From an uncultured Chthonomonas sp. (lineage in GTDB: Bacteria > Armatimonadota > Chthonomonadetes > Chthonomonadales > CAJBBX01), in NCBI GenBank assembly GCA_903951425.1, contig CAJBBX010000056.1, positions 1 to 64,000 of the forward strand: a stretch of 64,000 bases of DNA, read 5' to 3'. The notes under the pieces were generated by a model that saw only the letters and a list, made by a program, of their open reading frames with translations, was not told where the DNA came from and made no database searches. A program made the translations under genes and the position numbers. Shown here in pieces: positions 1 to 8,813 of the stretch; the stretch's first letter is position 1, and the number at the start of each line of letters is the position of its first letter.

Positions 1-1
1 C

Positions 2-829
2 GACAACTCCACGGTGAGCTACACCTACAACGGCATCGGGCGGCTGACGGGCGAGACCCGCACCGGCACCAACGCCTTCACGGCGAGCTACACCCTGGAC
101 GGCGTGGGCAACCGCACGGCGCAGACCGTGGGCGGCAACACCACCAGCTTCACGCTGAACGCCGACGACGAGCTCACGGCCACCTCCGGCGGCTTCACCA
201 ACAGCTACTCCTACAACGCCAATGGTGAACAGACCGGCCGCACGCTGGGCGGAACCGCCTACTCGCTGAGCTACGACTACGAAGGCCAACTTACCCAGAT
301 CACCCAGGGGCAGACCAGCACCGACTTCGCCTACGACGCTCTGGGTCGCCGGTTCAGCCGCACGGCGGGCGGCACCACCACCGAGTTCGTCTACGGCGCG
401 GGCGGCATGGTCCTCGAGAAGCAGGGCGGCAGCTACACGCAAGCGTACAGCCAGGGCAATGGTCTGCTGCGCAGAGGCTCCGAGTACCCCCTGTACGACG
501 GCCACGGCTCCGAGCGCACCGTTACCAACTCCAGCCAGACCGTGACCGGCTCGGTGAACTTCGAGGCGTTCGGGCAGGTGGCAGGCACCACCGGCAGCAG
601 CACGAACCCCTACATGTACGCGGGCGACTGGGGCTACCGCAACGACGGCGACGCCGGCCTCATGCACGTGGGCGCCCGGTACTCCGACGCGCAGGTGGGC
701 GGTTCATCACTCGCGACGCCGTGCTCAGCGAGCACCCGTACCTCTACTGCGAGCATGAGCCCGCCAACCTCGCCGATGACGACGGACTCTCCAAGAAGAA
801 GGTTCCGCCGCGCCGTAGCCGCGGGTTAG
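2..829 (+). CDS. RHS repeat-associated core protein, C-terminal part (5' end outside window)
   Basis: The reading frame is open from the first bases, so this is only the C-terminal end of a larger RHS/YD-repeat protein. YD-type repeats are visible (YTYNGIGRL, YSYNANGEQTG, YDYEGQLTQI, FAYDALGRRFSR), followed by the RHS core signature (YDGHGSERTVTNSS, YMYAGDWGYRNDGDAGLMHV, GARYSDAQVG). Such proteins form a secreted or surface beta-cage that often carries a variable C-terminal tip. Near position 700 the family sequence jumps to the -1 frame, where GRFITRDAVLSEHPYLYCEH continues to a stop at 838-840. One C appears to be missing from ggc(c)ggttc. As read, the last 35 or so residues are frameshifted. 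No recognisable toxin tip follows. The 3' end lies inside a 61-bp direct repeat. Confidence 0.85.
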   Translation, partial: DNSTVSYTYNGIGRLTGETRTGTNAFTASYTLDGVGNRTAQTVGGNTTSFTLNADDELTATSGGFTNSYSYNANGEQTGRTLGGTAYSLSYDYEGQLTQITQGQTSTDFAYDALGRRFSRTAGGTTTEFVYGAGGMVLEKQGGSYTQAYSQGNGLLRRGSEYPLYDGHGSERTVTNSSQTVTGSVNFEAFGQVAGTTGSSTNPYMYAGDWGYRNDGDAGLMHVGARYSDAQVGGSSLATPCSASTRTSTASMSPPTSPMTTDSPRRRFRRAVAAG

Positions 830-866
830 TTAACGGGTAGGCCCATGTCGCGCAGGTGGCGGCGGA
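806..866. repeat. 61-bp direct repeat, left copy
   Basis: Positions 806-866 are identical base for base to 3500-3560; the match ends at both sides with mismatches (805/3499 and 867/3561). This copy contains the corrected stop codon of the RHS gene (838-840). The other copy contains the last codons of the nucleotidyltransferase gene. The two copies bracket the lower-GC MBOAT/SGNH pair, so they look like the scar of an insertion or recombination event. Confidence 0.9.
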
Positions 867-919
867 TGAGAGGTTCAGATGTCCGACCGTAGCTTATGAG
901 TGCACGGCACTCTCGCCGA

Positions 920-2320
920 TTAGAACTGGAAATATATGAAAGGTGATGTGTTATCGGGAGCAAAGTACAGTATCCCGAGCAGCACGAACACCGCACAGAC
1001 CTGACCGCGCCACGACCCTAGATCCAGCCGAGGGTAATCGGGGCGTCTCGACCCCACATAGTGCGCAACTGCAAAGACAGGAGCAATCACCAGCAACGCG
1101 GTCGCGTACCATGCCACGCCGCCCGTAGGACCAAGCAGCAACATCTTCCGCATCACGATGCCGATGCTGTCGACATGCTGGCACCTGAACACGACCCACG
1201 TGAATGCCACGAACAGCATGGTAAGAACCCAGTTCACCGAGTTCAGCAGCACCTGGGGCCCGCTTGCTGGTACACGGACACATCGTCCCCACGCGCGATG
1301 GGCAATGAGTCCAAGCCCGTGCAAGCCGCCCCAGAGCACGAATGTCCAGTTGGCGCCGTGCCACAAGCCACACAGTAGCATCACCAGCATCAGGTTAGCG
1401 TACTGACGCGCCACGCCGCGCCGGTTCCCTCCCAGTGAAAAATATAAGTACTCCCTAAACCATGTAGAAAGTGATATATGCCATCGTCTCCAGAACTCTG
1501 CAATGTTTAATGCCACATAAGGTGACCTGAAATTGTAAGGCAAGTCAAAACCAAGCATGCATGCAGATCCGATCGCCATATCTGAGTAGCCGGAGAAATC
1601 ACAGTAAATCTGAAACGCATACGCGATTACAGCAAGCCATACAGTGCCTGACGTCCACATAGACGGTTCAGCAAAGACCTGATCGCAGAAGGGAGCTAGG
1701 CGATCCGCCACAAGCAGTTTTTTCAGCAAGCCGAGCACGAATATCTGAGCTCCGCGGTCGAGACCGTTACGCGTCACAGTGATCGGCCCCTGCAACTGAG
1801 GGAGGAAGTGGCGCGGTTTGAGGATGGGCCCGGCTATCAGGTGCGGGAAGAACGCGACCAGCAAGCCAAGATCGAGCAACGATGGTGCCGGCTCGCACTC
1901 CCCCTTGGAGACATCGATCAGGTAACTTATTACTTCAAATATCATGAACGATATGCCAACAGGAAGTATTAAGTGCAGCAGTGGAAGGCTAGTGCCGGTA
2001 AATGCTATTATATCAGTTAGGCCAGACATAAAAAAATCGTAATACTTAAATACCACTAGTATTGTTACGTTAAAACATATTCCCAGGCGAAGCCAGCGCG
2101 ATGCGTGCCGGGTGGGCGGCCTCGATACCGCGAGGGCAACTGCGTGGTTCGCTCCGGTCAGTAGCGCAAGCAGGAGGAGGAACCGGGCGTCCCAACAGGC
2201 GTAGAAATATGCACTGCACATCAATAGCCATATCTTGCGCGAACGATTTGTTCGGAATATCGCAACGCCTGCAATCGCCACAGACAACATGACAATGTAC
2301 GCCATGCTGGAAAATATCAT
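920..2320 (-). CDS. MBOAT family O-acyltransferase (AlgI/PatA-like)
   Basis: A multi-pass membrane protein of 466 residues, a usual length for AlgI-type membrane-bound O-acyltransferases that move acetyl groups across the membrane to exported polysaccharide. The family core is present: EFWRRWHISLSTWFREYLYF (about residues 275-294) and GLWHGANWTFVLWGGLHG (318-335), with His321 in the position of the invariant catalytic histidine. The start overlaps the stop of the SGNH gene upstream (ATGA, 2317-2320), so the two are translationally coupled, which matches the usual AlgI plus SGNH partner arrangement. Base composition is much lower in GC than the surrounding 65-70% DNA, including AT-rich runs near 1981-2060, and the pair lies between 61-bp repeats. 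Horizontal acquisition is likely. The acceptor glycan is unknown. Confidence 0.92.
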   Translation of the reverse strand: MIFSSMAYIVMLSVAIAGVAIFRTNRSRKIWLLMCSAYFYACWDARFLLLLALLTGANHAVALAVSRPPTRHASRWLRLGICFNVTILVVFKYYDFFMSGLTDIIAFTGTSLPLLHLILPVGISFMIFEVISYLIDVSKGECEPAPSLLDLGLLVAFFPHLIAGPILKPRHFLPQLQGPITVTRNGLDRGAQIFVLGLLKKLLVADRLAPFCDQVFAEPSMWTSGTVWLAVIAYAFQIYCDFSGYSDMAIGSACMLGFDLPYNFRSPYVALNIAEFWRRWHISLSTWFREYLYFSLGGNRRGVARQYANLMLVMLLCGLWHGANWTFVLWGGLHGLGLIAHRAWGRCVRVPASGPQVLLNSVNWVLTMLFVAFTWVVFRCQHVDSIGIVMRKMLLLGPTGGVAWYATALLVIAPVFAVAHYVGSRRPDYPRLDLGSWRGQVCAVFVLLGILYFAPDNTSPFIYFQF

Positions 2321-3417
2321 AATGTTCTCGCGATGGCCGATGCCAGCTCATGTGCAACCAAGTCATGCCCAACTTGGTTGAGATGTCCCTCCCCGGGGGC
2401 GGTGTTGTCAAACCCATTCGGGAACGCATGTCGCCGATCCAGGCACGCCGCAAATGCCGATCGCATACTAACGAACGGTACGCCAATCTCGCCGCACGCC
2501 GATCGGAGAGCGACCTCATCTGGCGCAGATGCAACCGCGCGGCTCCGGCAGTCGGTTGGTATGTACAGCACTACCATGCGGTCGTAGCTACGCTTGAGTT
2601 CCTTAATCGCCCATCTGATCACCGCAGGGTCCACTGGGTCCGGTGCTTCAGAGGCTGTCACTGCGGGCCCTGCCTGCCGCCTCTGGGTGATGCGCTTCAC
2701 CTGCAGGCGTGCAAGCCGGACGACAGACCGAGTGCGTAGCCAGTTCAGGAGAGCGTTGTCGACCGACCCCAACCGCGGAGGCGCGTCGTACCGGACCTCT
2801 GGGCCGCGGGGTGTTCGGTTGATGTAGTAGCCCTTTTTGCCTGCAGAATAGGCCTCTGGTCCGAATGAACCGGACCGAAACTGCACGATGGTGATGTCAG
2901 GGGCCACCATGGATGCATAGGCTGGGGCCTGCCCCAGGAGCGTGGCTGCCAATGCTCCGCTGTGGCCGGCATTCGCAACATACACGGGCATGCCCTTGCT
3001 GCGCACCAGTACGCCGGCCCTCTCGGCGAACGTCTCCCTGTCGGGTACCTGCAGGGCCTCAGTGAACGAATCACCGACAAACAGCAACCGATACTCGCCT
3101 GACCTGGACGGCGGAGTGTCGGCGCCACGAAGCCCATCGGCGGCTATCCTCGCCCGGCAGAAACCCTCTTGCATCGATACGTATGTGCCGGGCGCCGTCA
3201 CTGTGCCGAGTACGCGATGAGGGCGATCGGGTGGTAGACGGAAGTACACGGCCTGCAGGATGGCTTCCCAGGCCAAGAGGGCTACGCACACCGCTGCGAT
3301 CCAGCTAAGACAAGCTCGCATGGAACGCCGAAAGCGGGGGACTTGGCCGCAGTGAGTAGCATCGGGCGTACCCGCATCAACATGACTGGCTTGGTGGAAA
3401 ACTCCGTGGCGGCTCAA
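2317..3417 (-). CDS. SGNH/GDSL hydrolase-like O-acetyltransferase partner (AlgX/DltD-like)
   Basis: About 366 residues with one N-terminal membrane segment (near residues 36-58) and an outside catalytic domain. The SGNH block I motif is LLFVGDSFTEALQV, with Ser117 as the likely nucleophile. A C-terminal GEGHLNQVGHDLVAHEL supplies the block V histidine. Proteins of this type work beside an MBOAT channel and transfer the acetyl group to the exported polymer. The start chosen is TTG at 3417, preceded by AAAGG at good spacing; an ATG at 3321 just before the membrane segment is the alternative. The gene overlaps the MBOAT gene by 4 nt and shares its island between 61-bp repeats. GC is intermediate. 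The substrate cannot be told from sequence. Confidence 0.82.
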   Translation of the reverse strand: MSRHGVFHQASHVDAGTPDATHCGQVPRFRRSMRACLSWIAAVCVALLAWEAILQAVYFRLPPDRPHRVLGTVTAPGTYVSMQEGFCRARIAADGLRGADTPPSRSGEYRLLFVGDSFTEALQVPDRETFAERAGVLVRSKGMPVYVANAGHSGALAATLLGQAPAYASMVAPDITIVQFRSGSFGPEAYSAGKKGYYINRTPRGPEVRYDAPPRLGSVDNALLNWLRTRSVVRLARLQVKRITQRRQAGPAVTASEAPDPVDPAVIRWAIKELKRSYDRMVVLYIPTDCRSRAVASAPDEVALRSACGEIGVPFVSMRSAFAACLDRRHAFPNGFDNTAPGEGHLNQVGHDLVAHELASAIARTL

Positions 3418-3499
3418 CTAGGTACCTTTCATATGGCCGAGTAGAACATCGCCCCCATTCTAGCATAGGCCCCAGACCTCGACGCCTCCTCCCGGCACG

Positions 3500-3560
3500 C
3501 GCCGCGCCGTAGCCGCGGGTTAGTTAACGGGTAGGCCCATGTCGCGCAGGTGGCGGCGGA
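3500..3560. repeat. 61-bp direct repeat, right copy
   Basis: This is the second copy of the sequence at 806-866, identical over 61 bases. On the minus strand it covers the stop codon and about the last 13 codons of the nucleotidyltransferase gene (3520-4335), whose reading frame is intact here. That suggests this is the ancestral copy, and that the RHS-side copy was created when the intervening 2.6 kb arrived. Confidence 0.9.
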
Positions 3561-4335
3561 CGGCTTGCTCGCGGGCTTCGGGGTAGGCCAGGCCACGGAG
3601 GGCGCAAAGGGCGCGGGCGTCGTCGGCGAAGAGGTCGATCGAGCGGGCCAGGGCCCGCGCCGCCGCGGTGTTTCCCGCCACGCAGAAGTAGGCGCGCAGG
3701 TGGGTTCGGTCGCGCGTGGTGAAGCGGGCCACGTCGCCCGCCCACCAGTTCCCCTCGGCCCCGGTGCGGAGGAGGTTGAGCAGCCGCACGTGGAGCTGGA
3801 AGAGGGTCTGCTGCACAAAGAGCAGCTTGTACATGTCCTGCCGACGCCAGTACTTGCCGTCCAGGTAGGCATAGACCCAGTAGGTATCGATGAGGTGGGC
3901 CGCCTGGGCGTCGCCGAACACCTGGGCCGGACGTTCCATCTGCTGGACCTCGGCCAGGAGCCCGGTGCGGTCGAGGATGACGCGATCCGGGCGGCGCCGC
4001 CACTCGACGAAGAGCGACCGCGAGATCAGCTCGAAGTCCGTCAGCAGCAGCTCAGAGCCATGCTCGAAGAGGAACGCGAAGTTGCAGTAGTTCGGTCGAT
4101 CGCCCTCGGGCAGCCAGATGCTGATGGGTCCGAAGAGCTCGGCGCAGAGGCCGGGCATCTCCGCCTTCACCGCCTCGTAGGCCTCGTCTTCGATCACGGC
4201 GCCCACGTCGATGTCTGAGTAGGCGTCGGTCTCGCCGCGCCCGATGGAGCCGTGCAGCGCCAGGCCCAGGCAGCGCGGGTCGGCGCTGAAGCGCGCCACG
4301 CAGCGATCGAGCGATTGGAGGAGGTATGGGTGCAT
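3520..4335 (-). CDS. nucleotidyltransferase domain protein (aminoglycoside adenylyltransferase-like)
   Basis: 271 residues. The N-terminal domain carries the polymerase-beta nucleotidyltransferase signature: GSIGRGETDAYSDIDVGAVI, with the GS pair at 29-30 and metal-binding aspartates in SDID (41 and 43). The rest is helical and resembles the C-terminal part of aminoglycoside-type adenylyltransferases, with several Trp/Tyr-rich stretches. Such enzymes transfer AMP or another nucleotide to a small molecule or protein. No resistance function can be claimed from this alone. The gene stands alone on the minus strand, divergent from the nuo operon. Its last codons form the right copy of the 61-bp repeat. 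Confidence 0.8.
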   Translation of the reverse strand: MHPYLLQSLDRCVARFSADPRCLGLALHGSIGRGETDAYSDIDVGAVIEDEAYEAVKAEMPGLCAELFGPISIWLPEGDRPNYCNFAFLFEHGSELLLTDFELISRSLFVEWRRRPDRVILDRTGLLAEVQQMERPAQVFGDAQAAHLIDTYWVYAYLDGKYWRRQDMYKLLFVQQTLFQLHVRLLNLLRTGAEGNWWAGDVARFTTRDRTHLRAYFCVAGNTAAARALARSIDLFADDARALCALRGLAYPEAREQAVRRHLRDMGLPVN

Positions 4336-4572
4336 CGTGCAGGCTCCTGTCGGCGTGTATCGTCCGGCAGTCTACCCGTCCACGCAGAGCAGGGTAAGGC
4401 GCGGCCCGGGCGGCGCCCGCTGCGGCCGACCTGGACGCCTGCGGGAGCAGACCGTGCCACACTCTCGTACTGCTCGAAAGCAGCATCCAGAGATGCGGCC
4501 GTCTTGGCGCGGCAGGTATCTTAGACTGGACCCGTCGGACGCCCACACGAAGAGGAGGCCGAGCGCACCCGC

Positions 4573-4926
4573 ATGAACGCATACCTGACGGCGGCCATGT
4601 TCACCATTACTGGCTTCGCCTTCATCGCGAGTACCCTCCTCATCTCGCGCATCCTGCGCCCTTCGGCGCCGAACCCGGACAAGCTGGAGACCTATGAGTG
4701 CGGCCCGTTGCCCGTGGGCGACGCCTGGCGGCAGTTCAACCTCCACTACTACCTGTTCGCGCTGGTCTTCGTGGTGTTCGACGTCGAGGCCGCATTCCTC
4801 TACCCGTGGGCTGTGGCGTTCAAGCTTGAGGGGCCCTATGCCGTGGCGGAGATGCTCATCTTCGTGGCGTTGCTGCTGGCCGGATGGGCCTACGCGTGGA
4901 AGCGCGGCGCCCTGGAGTGGGAATAG
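4573..4926 (+). CDS. nuoA: NADH-quinone oxidoreductase subunit A
   Basis: 117 residues with three membrane helices. The family core is visible in the loop between helices 1 and 2: KLETYECGPLPVGDAWRQF, then FNLHYYLFALVFVVFDVEAAF, including the conserved Cys and the acidic residues of helix 2. NuoA is a small membrane subunit at the junction of the hydrophilic and membrane arms of complex I. It opens an operon in which nearly every gene overlaps the next by a few bases. An AGGAGG lies at 4553-4558, about 14 nt before the ATG, which is a long but usable spacing. The 237-bp gap upstream, shared with the divergent nucleotidyltransferase, must hold the operon promoter; I could not pick one with confidence. 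Confidence 0.96.
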   Translation: MNAYLTAAMFTITGFAFIASTLLISRILRPSAPNPDKLETYECGPLPVGDAWRQFNLHYYLFALVFVVFDVEAAFLYPWAVAFKLEGPYAVAEMLIFVALLLAGWAYAWKRGALEWE

Positions 4927-5487
4927 ATGGCCGAACCGTTGACCCAGCAGGAAGTCGATACCTGGCGCCTGCCCGTGCCTGGAGGCGCGCTCATCGTGGC
5001 GCCGCTGGACCGACTGACGCAGTGGGCCCGGCGCAACTCGCTCTGGTCTCTCACCTTTGGCCTCTCCTGCTGCGCCATCGAGATGATGGCCACCGCGGGA
5101 TCGCGCTATGATCTCGACCGCTTCGGCATGTTCTTCCGGGCCACGCCCCGCCAGGCCGACGTGATGATCGTGGCTGGCTGGGTCTCGGTGAAGATGGCCC
5201 CCTTCATCCGCCGCCTGTACGACCAGATGCCCGAGCCGAAGTACGTGATCGCCATGGGCGGTTGCGCCTCGGCCGGCGGCCCTTACCGCGACAGCATCAC
5301 GGTGGTGAAGGGCGTGGACCAGTTCGTGCCTGTCGACGTCTACGTCTATGGCTGCCCGCCCCGCCCGGAGAACCTGATCAACGGCATCCTACACCTGCAG
5401 GAGCGCATCCGCCACGAGAAGGCGCTGACGCGACGCGGAGCGCCCGTCCCCGCCCGCGAGCCGGTCATCATCGGAGGCGAAGCGTGA
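4927..5487 (+). CDS. nuoB: NADH-quinone oxidoreductase subunit B
   Basis: 186 residues. This subunit holds the terminal iron-sulfur cluster N2, which passes electrons to quinone. The four ligand cysteines are in place: the tandem pair in [10 protein letters not shown] (Cys48, Cys49), one in [12 protein letters not shown] (Cys113) and one in [12 protein letters not shown] (Cys143). The ATG directly follows the nuoA stop codon. The C-terminal tail after the fold is short and charged. Nothing is missing for function. Confidence 0.97.
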   Translation: MAEPLTQQEVDTWRLPVPGGALIVAPLDRLTQWARRNSLWSLTFGLSCCAIEMMATAGSRYDLDRFGMFFRATPRQADVMIVAGWVSVKMAPFIRRLYDQMPEPKYVIAMGGCASAGGPYRDSITVVKGVDQFVPVDVYVYGCPPRPENLINGILHLQERIRHEKALTRRGAPVPAREPVIIGGEA

Positions 5488-5987
5488 GCGCCCCCGCCGA
5501 GGCCGCCCTCGACGCCCTTCGCAAGGCCCTGGGCGACGGCCTGCAGTCTTGCTCGCTGGACGGCGGCACGCTGCGCCTGCAGGTAGCGTCCGCTTCGCTG
5601 CACCAGGCAGCCCTCCACCTGCGCGACGCCGACGGGTTGCGGTTCGACTACCCCGGCGACCTGTTCGCCTGGGACACGGGCGAGCGGTTCGTGGTCGTCT
5701 ACCGCCTCTGGTCCACGACGCTCTCCCAGACCGCCCTGCTGCGCGTCGAACTGGAGCGCGAAGGGGCCGCCGTCGCCAGCGTCACCGACATCTGGCCCGG
5801 CATGAACTGGCACGAGCGCGAAGTCTACGACCTCTACGGCATCGAGATCGTGGGGCACCCGGATGCCGGCGACCCGACCCGCATGCGCATCTTGTTGCCC
5901 AAGGATTGGGAGGGCTTCCCGTTCCGCAAGGACTACGTGCCCGTCTTCTCGGGCGATCCGCTCCACGGGCCGCAGGAGACCAATTGA
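5484..5987 (+). CDS. nuoC: NADH-quinone oxidoreductase subunit C
   Basis: 167 residues, of the 30-kDa subunit family in the peripheral arm. The recognisable core is [19 protein letters not shown], then [20 protein letters not shown] and a C-terminal [20 protein letters not shown], the family signature near the quinone module. The GTG start at 5484 overlaps the nuoB stop (GTGA), with GGAGG a few bases upstream; this start gives the expected length. It is a separate gene, not fused to nuoD as in some proteobacteria. Confidence 0.95.
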   Translation: MSAPAEAALDALRKALGDGLQSCSLDGGTLRLQVASASLHQAALHLRDADGLRFDYPGDLFAWDTGERFVVVYRLWSTTLSQTALLRVELEREGAAVASVTDIWPGMNWHEREVYDLYGIEIVGHPDAGDPTRMRILLPKDWEGFPFRKDYVPVFSGDPLHGPQETN

Positions 5988-5992
5988 CCGCC

Positions 5993-7108
5993 ATGCAGCC
6001 AGCAGTGGGAGCCTCAACCAGTTCGGACATGACCATCAACCTGGGGCCGCAGCACCCGTCCACGCACGGTGTGCTACGGCTCATGGTGGCCCTCGACGGC
6101 GAGTACGTGAAGTCGTGCAGGCCCGTCATCGGGTACCTCCACCGCGGCCTCGAGCGCATGATGGCCGCGCGGCCCTACCGCCAGTCTGTGCCGTTCACGG
6201 ACCGGCTGGACTACTGCGCCTCGCTGAACAGCAACCTGGCCATCTCGCAGGCCATCGAGCGGATCGGCGGCATGGCCGTGCCCGAACGGGCGCAATACCT
6301 GCGGGTCATGCTCTGCGAGATGAACCGAATCGCCAGCCACCTCATCTTCTTCGGCACCTACGCCGCCGACATCGGCGCCACCACGGCGTTCCTCTATGCC
6401 TTCCGCGAGAGGGAGCGGCTGCTGGACCTGCTGGAGGCCTACACCGGCGCACGGCTGACGTACAACTGGATCCGCCCCGGCGGCGTGGCCTCCGACATGC
6501 CCGAGGGATACGCCCAGGCCGTCTGCGCGTTCCTGGACGGCTTCCTGAAGGAGCTGGACGCCTACGACACGCTGCTCACCAAGAACCCCATCTTCCGCGT
6601 CCGCACCGAGGGCGTCGGCATCATCTCACCCGAGAAGGCGATCGCCCACGGCGCTTCCGGCCCGGTGCTTCGCGGTTCGGGCGTGAACATCGACCTGCGG
6701 CGCACCGAGCCGTATGACGCCTATCCCCGGATGCAGTTCGACGTGCCCGTGCGCACCGAGGGCGACTGCCTGGCGCGCTACCTCGTGCGCGTGGAGGAGA
6801 TGCGGCAGAGCGCGCGCATCATCCGCCAGTGCCTGCGGGAGATGCCCGAGGGCGAGCACTGGGGCAAGCAGCCGAAGGTCTTCCGGCCCGCGGCCGGCGA
6901 GGCCTACTCGCGCACCGAGTCGCCGCGCGGCGAGCTCTCCATCTACCTGGTGAGCGACGGCACGGCCAACCCGGTCCGCGTCCGCGTAAGGGGGCCGTCG
7001 TTTGTGCATCTGAGCATGCTTCATGAGCTTGTGCGGGGCGTCAAGGTGGCCGACATGATCGCCATCCTGGGTAGCCTCGACACCGTCCTGGGGGAGGTGG
7101 ACCGATGA
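5993..7108 (+). CDS. nuoD: NADH-quinone oxidoreductase subunit D
   Basis: About 371 residues from the ATG at 5993. A TTG at 5984 overlapping the nuoC stop is an in-frame alternative that adds three residues. This 49-kDa-type subunit forms one wall of the quinone cavity and descends from hydrogenase large subunits. Family hallmarks are INLGPQHPSTHGVLRLMVAL near the N-terminus with the conserved His, then GYLHRGLERMM, TYNWIRPGGVASDMP, and the C-terminal GELSIYLVSDGTANPVR. It ends by overlapping nuoH (ATGA). Confidence 0.96.
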   Translation: MQPAVGASTSSDMTINLGPQHPSTHGVLRLMVALDGEYVKSCRPVIGYLHRGLERMMAARPYRQSVPFTDRLDYCASLNSNLAISQAIERIGGMAVPERAQYLRVMLCEMNRIASHLIFFGTYAADIGATTAFLYAFRERERLLDLLEAYTGARLTYNWIRPGGVASDMPEGYAQAVCAFLDGFLKELDAYDTLLTKNPIFRVRTEGVGIISPEKAIAHGASGPVLRGSGVNIDLRRTEPYDAYPRMQFDVPVRTEGDCLARYLVRVEEMRQSARIIRQCLREMPEGEHWGKQPKVFRPAAGEAYSRTESPRGELSIYLVSDGTANPVRVRVRGPSFVHLSMLHELVRGVKVADMIAILGSLDTVLGEVDR

Positions 7109-8253
7109 GCCTGCCTCCGCTTCGCAGGCCCGCGCCGACCCGGACCGGGTTCGAGTGCGATCGCGCGTTCGTCGCCGGGCAGTTCGCCGCGGGCGTCGCC
7201 GTGCTGGTCGCGGCCATCGCCGTCGCCTCGGCGTTGCCGCGCCTGCCATGGCGCTTGGTCGATCCGGCGCTGATCCTGATCGGCAGCCACCCGGTGATCA
7301 ACGCGCTGGTGAAGGCGCTGACCGTCACGGTCTTTGTGACCATCCACGTCATCTTCCTGATCTGGCTCGAGCGCAAGTTCGCCGGATGGATGCAGGCGCG
7401 GCTGGGGCCCATGCACGTGGGCTGGAAGGGCGCCCTCCAGACGATCGCCGATGCGGTGAAGCTGCTGATGAAGGAGGACATCATCCCCACGCGGGCTGAC
7501 CGTGTCCTCTTCGTCGTGGCCCCGTTCCTGACCTTCATGCCCACGCTGCTCACGTTCATGGTCCTGCCGTTCAGCGAGACCTGGGTGGCCTACGACTTCC
7601 CGCTGGGCATCCTCTTCGTGCTGGCCGTCACCACCAACATCTCCCTGGGCACGCTGGCCGCAGGCTGGGGCGCCAACAACAAGTACTCGTTGCTGGGCGG
7701 GGCTCGAGCCTGCGCGCAAGTGCTCTCCTACGAGATACCGATGGCGGTGGCCATGCTCGCGGTGGTCACCCTCGAGGGCACCATGTCGCTCACCGAGATC
7801 GTGAAGAACCAGCAGCATGGGTGGAACATCATCGCCCACGCGCCGGTCATGATCCCGGCCTTCCTGATCTTCATGGTGTGCGGCCTGGCGGAGCTGAACC
7901 GCACCCCGTTCGACCTGCCCGAGGCCGAGTCCGAGCTAGTCAGCGGCTTCCATACCGAGTATTCGGGCATGCGCTTCGCCTTCTTCTACCTTGGCGAGTT
8001 CGCGGCCAACTTCTTCACCGCCGGCCTGGCCGTGACGCTCTTCTTCGGCGGCTGGATGGGACCGTGGCTCCCGGCGCCGATCTGGTTCGGCATCAAGACC
8101 ATCGCGGTGGTGGCGCTCTTCATGTGGATCAAGTGGACCGTTCCGCGATTGCGGGTGGACCAGATGATGGGCTTCTGCTGGAAGCTCCTCGTGCCCGCCT
8201 CCGTGGTCGTCTTCTGCGCCACGGCGCTCTGGGTGATGGTGGCGCAACCATGA
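7105..8253 (+). CDS. nuoH: NADH-quinone oxidoreductase subunit H
   Basis: 382 residues with about eight or nine membrane helices. NuoH is the membrane subunit that completes the quinone-binding site. The signature loops are present: IWLERKFAGWMQARLGPMHV, then GWKGALQTIADAVKLLMKED, and LAELNRTPFDLPEAESELVS with its quinone-site acidic residues, followed by GFHTEYSGMRFAFFYLGEF. The ATG overlaps the nuoD stop, and GGAGG stands just upstream. The N-terminus carries about 60 extra residues before the first family helix, a little long but within range. Confidence 0.96.
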   Translation: MSLPPLRRPAPTRTGFECDRAFVAGQFAAGVAVLVAAIAVASALPRLPWRLVDPALILIGSHPVINALVKALTVTVFVTIHVIFLIWLERKFAGWMQARLGPMHVGWKGALQTIADAVKLLMKEDIIPTRADRVLFVVAPFLTFMPTLLTFMVLPFSETWVAYDFPLGILFVLAVTTNISLGTLAAGWGANNKYSLLGGARACAQVLSYEIPMAVAMLAVVTLEGTMSLTEIVKNQQHGWNIIAHAPVMIPAFLIFMVCGLAELNRTPFDLPEAESELVSGFHTEYSGMRFAFFYLGEFAANFFTAGLAVTLFFGGWMGPWLPAPIWFGIKTIAVVALFMWIKWTVPRLRVDQMMGFCWKLLVPASVVVFCATALWVMVAQP

Positions 8254-8813
8254 GCGGCATCACGAGCTTCATCCGGGGCTTCATCAGCATCCTCCAGGGC
8301 ATGTGGATCACCCTGCAGAACCTGGTGGGCCGCCGCAAGATCACCCTTCTCTATCCGTACCAGCGGCCCGATATCAGTCCGCGCTGGCGCGGCATCTTCT
8401 ACCTGCCGTACAACGACGAGGCCGGCCGCATCAACTGCGTGGGCTGCACCCTCTGCGCACAGGCCTGTCCCACCGGCGTCATCACGATGACCAAGATGGG
8501 GGCAGGCAAGCACGCATCGGTCAACGCCTTCACCATGGACCTGGGCCGCTGCATGTTCTGCAACCTCTGCATCGAGGCCTGCCCGTTCGACGCGATCCAC
8601 ATGTCGACGCGCTTCGAGTTGGCGTCGTTGGATCGGGGCGTCAGCCTGTTGACGATCGACAAGCTGGCGCGGGGCGGCGCCGACGCCGTGGAGCGCACCA
8701 AGCGCACGATCGAGGCCGCGCTGGAGCAGGAGGCCGCGGCCAAGGCTGCAGCGGCGGCGGCCAAGGCCCAGGCCGCTGCGTCCGCCCAGCCGACGGAGGG
8801 GAGCGGCGCATGA
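8250..8813 (+). CDS. nuoI: NADH-quinone oxidoreductase subunit I (2x[4Fe-4S])
   Basis: 187 residues. Two ferredoxin-type motifs bind clusters N6a and N6b: CVGCTLCAQACP (Cys63, 66, 69, 73) and CMFCNLCIEACP (Cys101, 104, 107, 111). These clusters carry electrons toward NuoB. The ATG overlaps the nuoH stop. The last 35 or so residues form an unusual Ala/Lys/Glu-rich tail (EQEAAAKAAAAAAKAQAAAS) without iron ligands. It is probably a helical or disordered extension specific to this lineage. Confidence 0.96.
   Translation: MSGITSFIRGFISILQGMWITLQNLVGRRKITLLYPYQRPDISPRWRGIFYLPYNDEAGRINCVGCTLCAQACPTGVITMTKMGAGKHASVNAFTMDLGRCMFCNLCIEACPFDAIHMSTRFELASLDRGVSLLTIDKLARGGADAVERTKRTIEAALEQEAAAKAAAAAAKAQAAASAQPTEGSGA

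Noticed and set aside
943-3289. Several open frames on the plus strand opposite the MBOAT and SGNH genes
   Set aside because: They lack family features and good starts, and lie entirely opposite genes with clear motifs.
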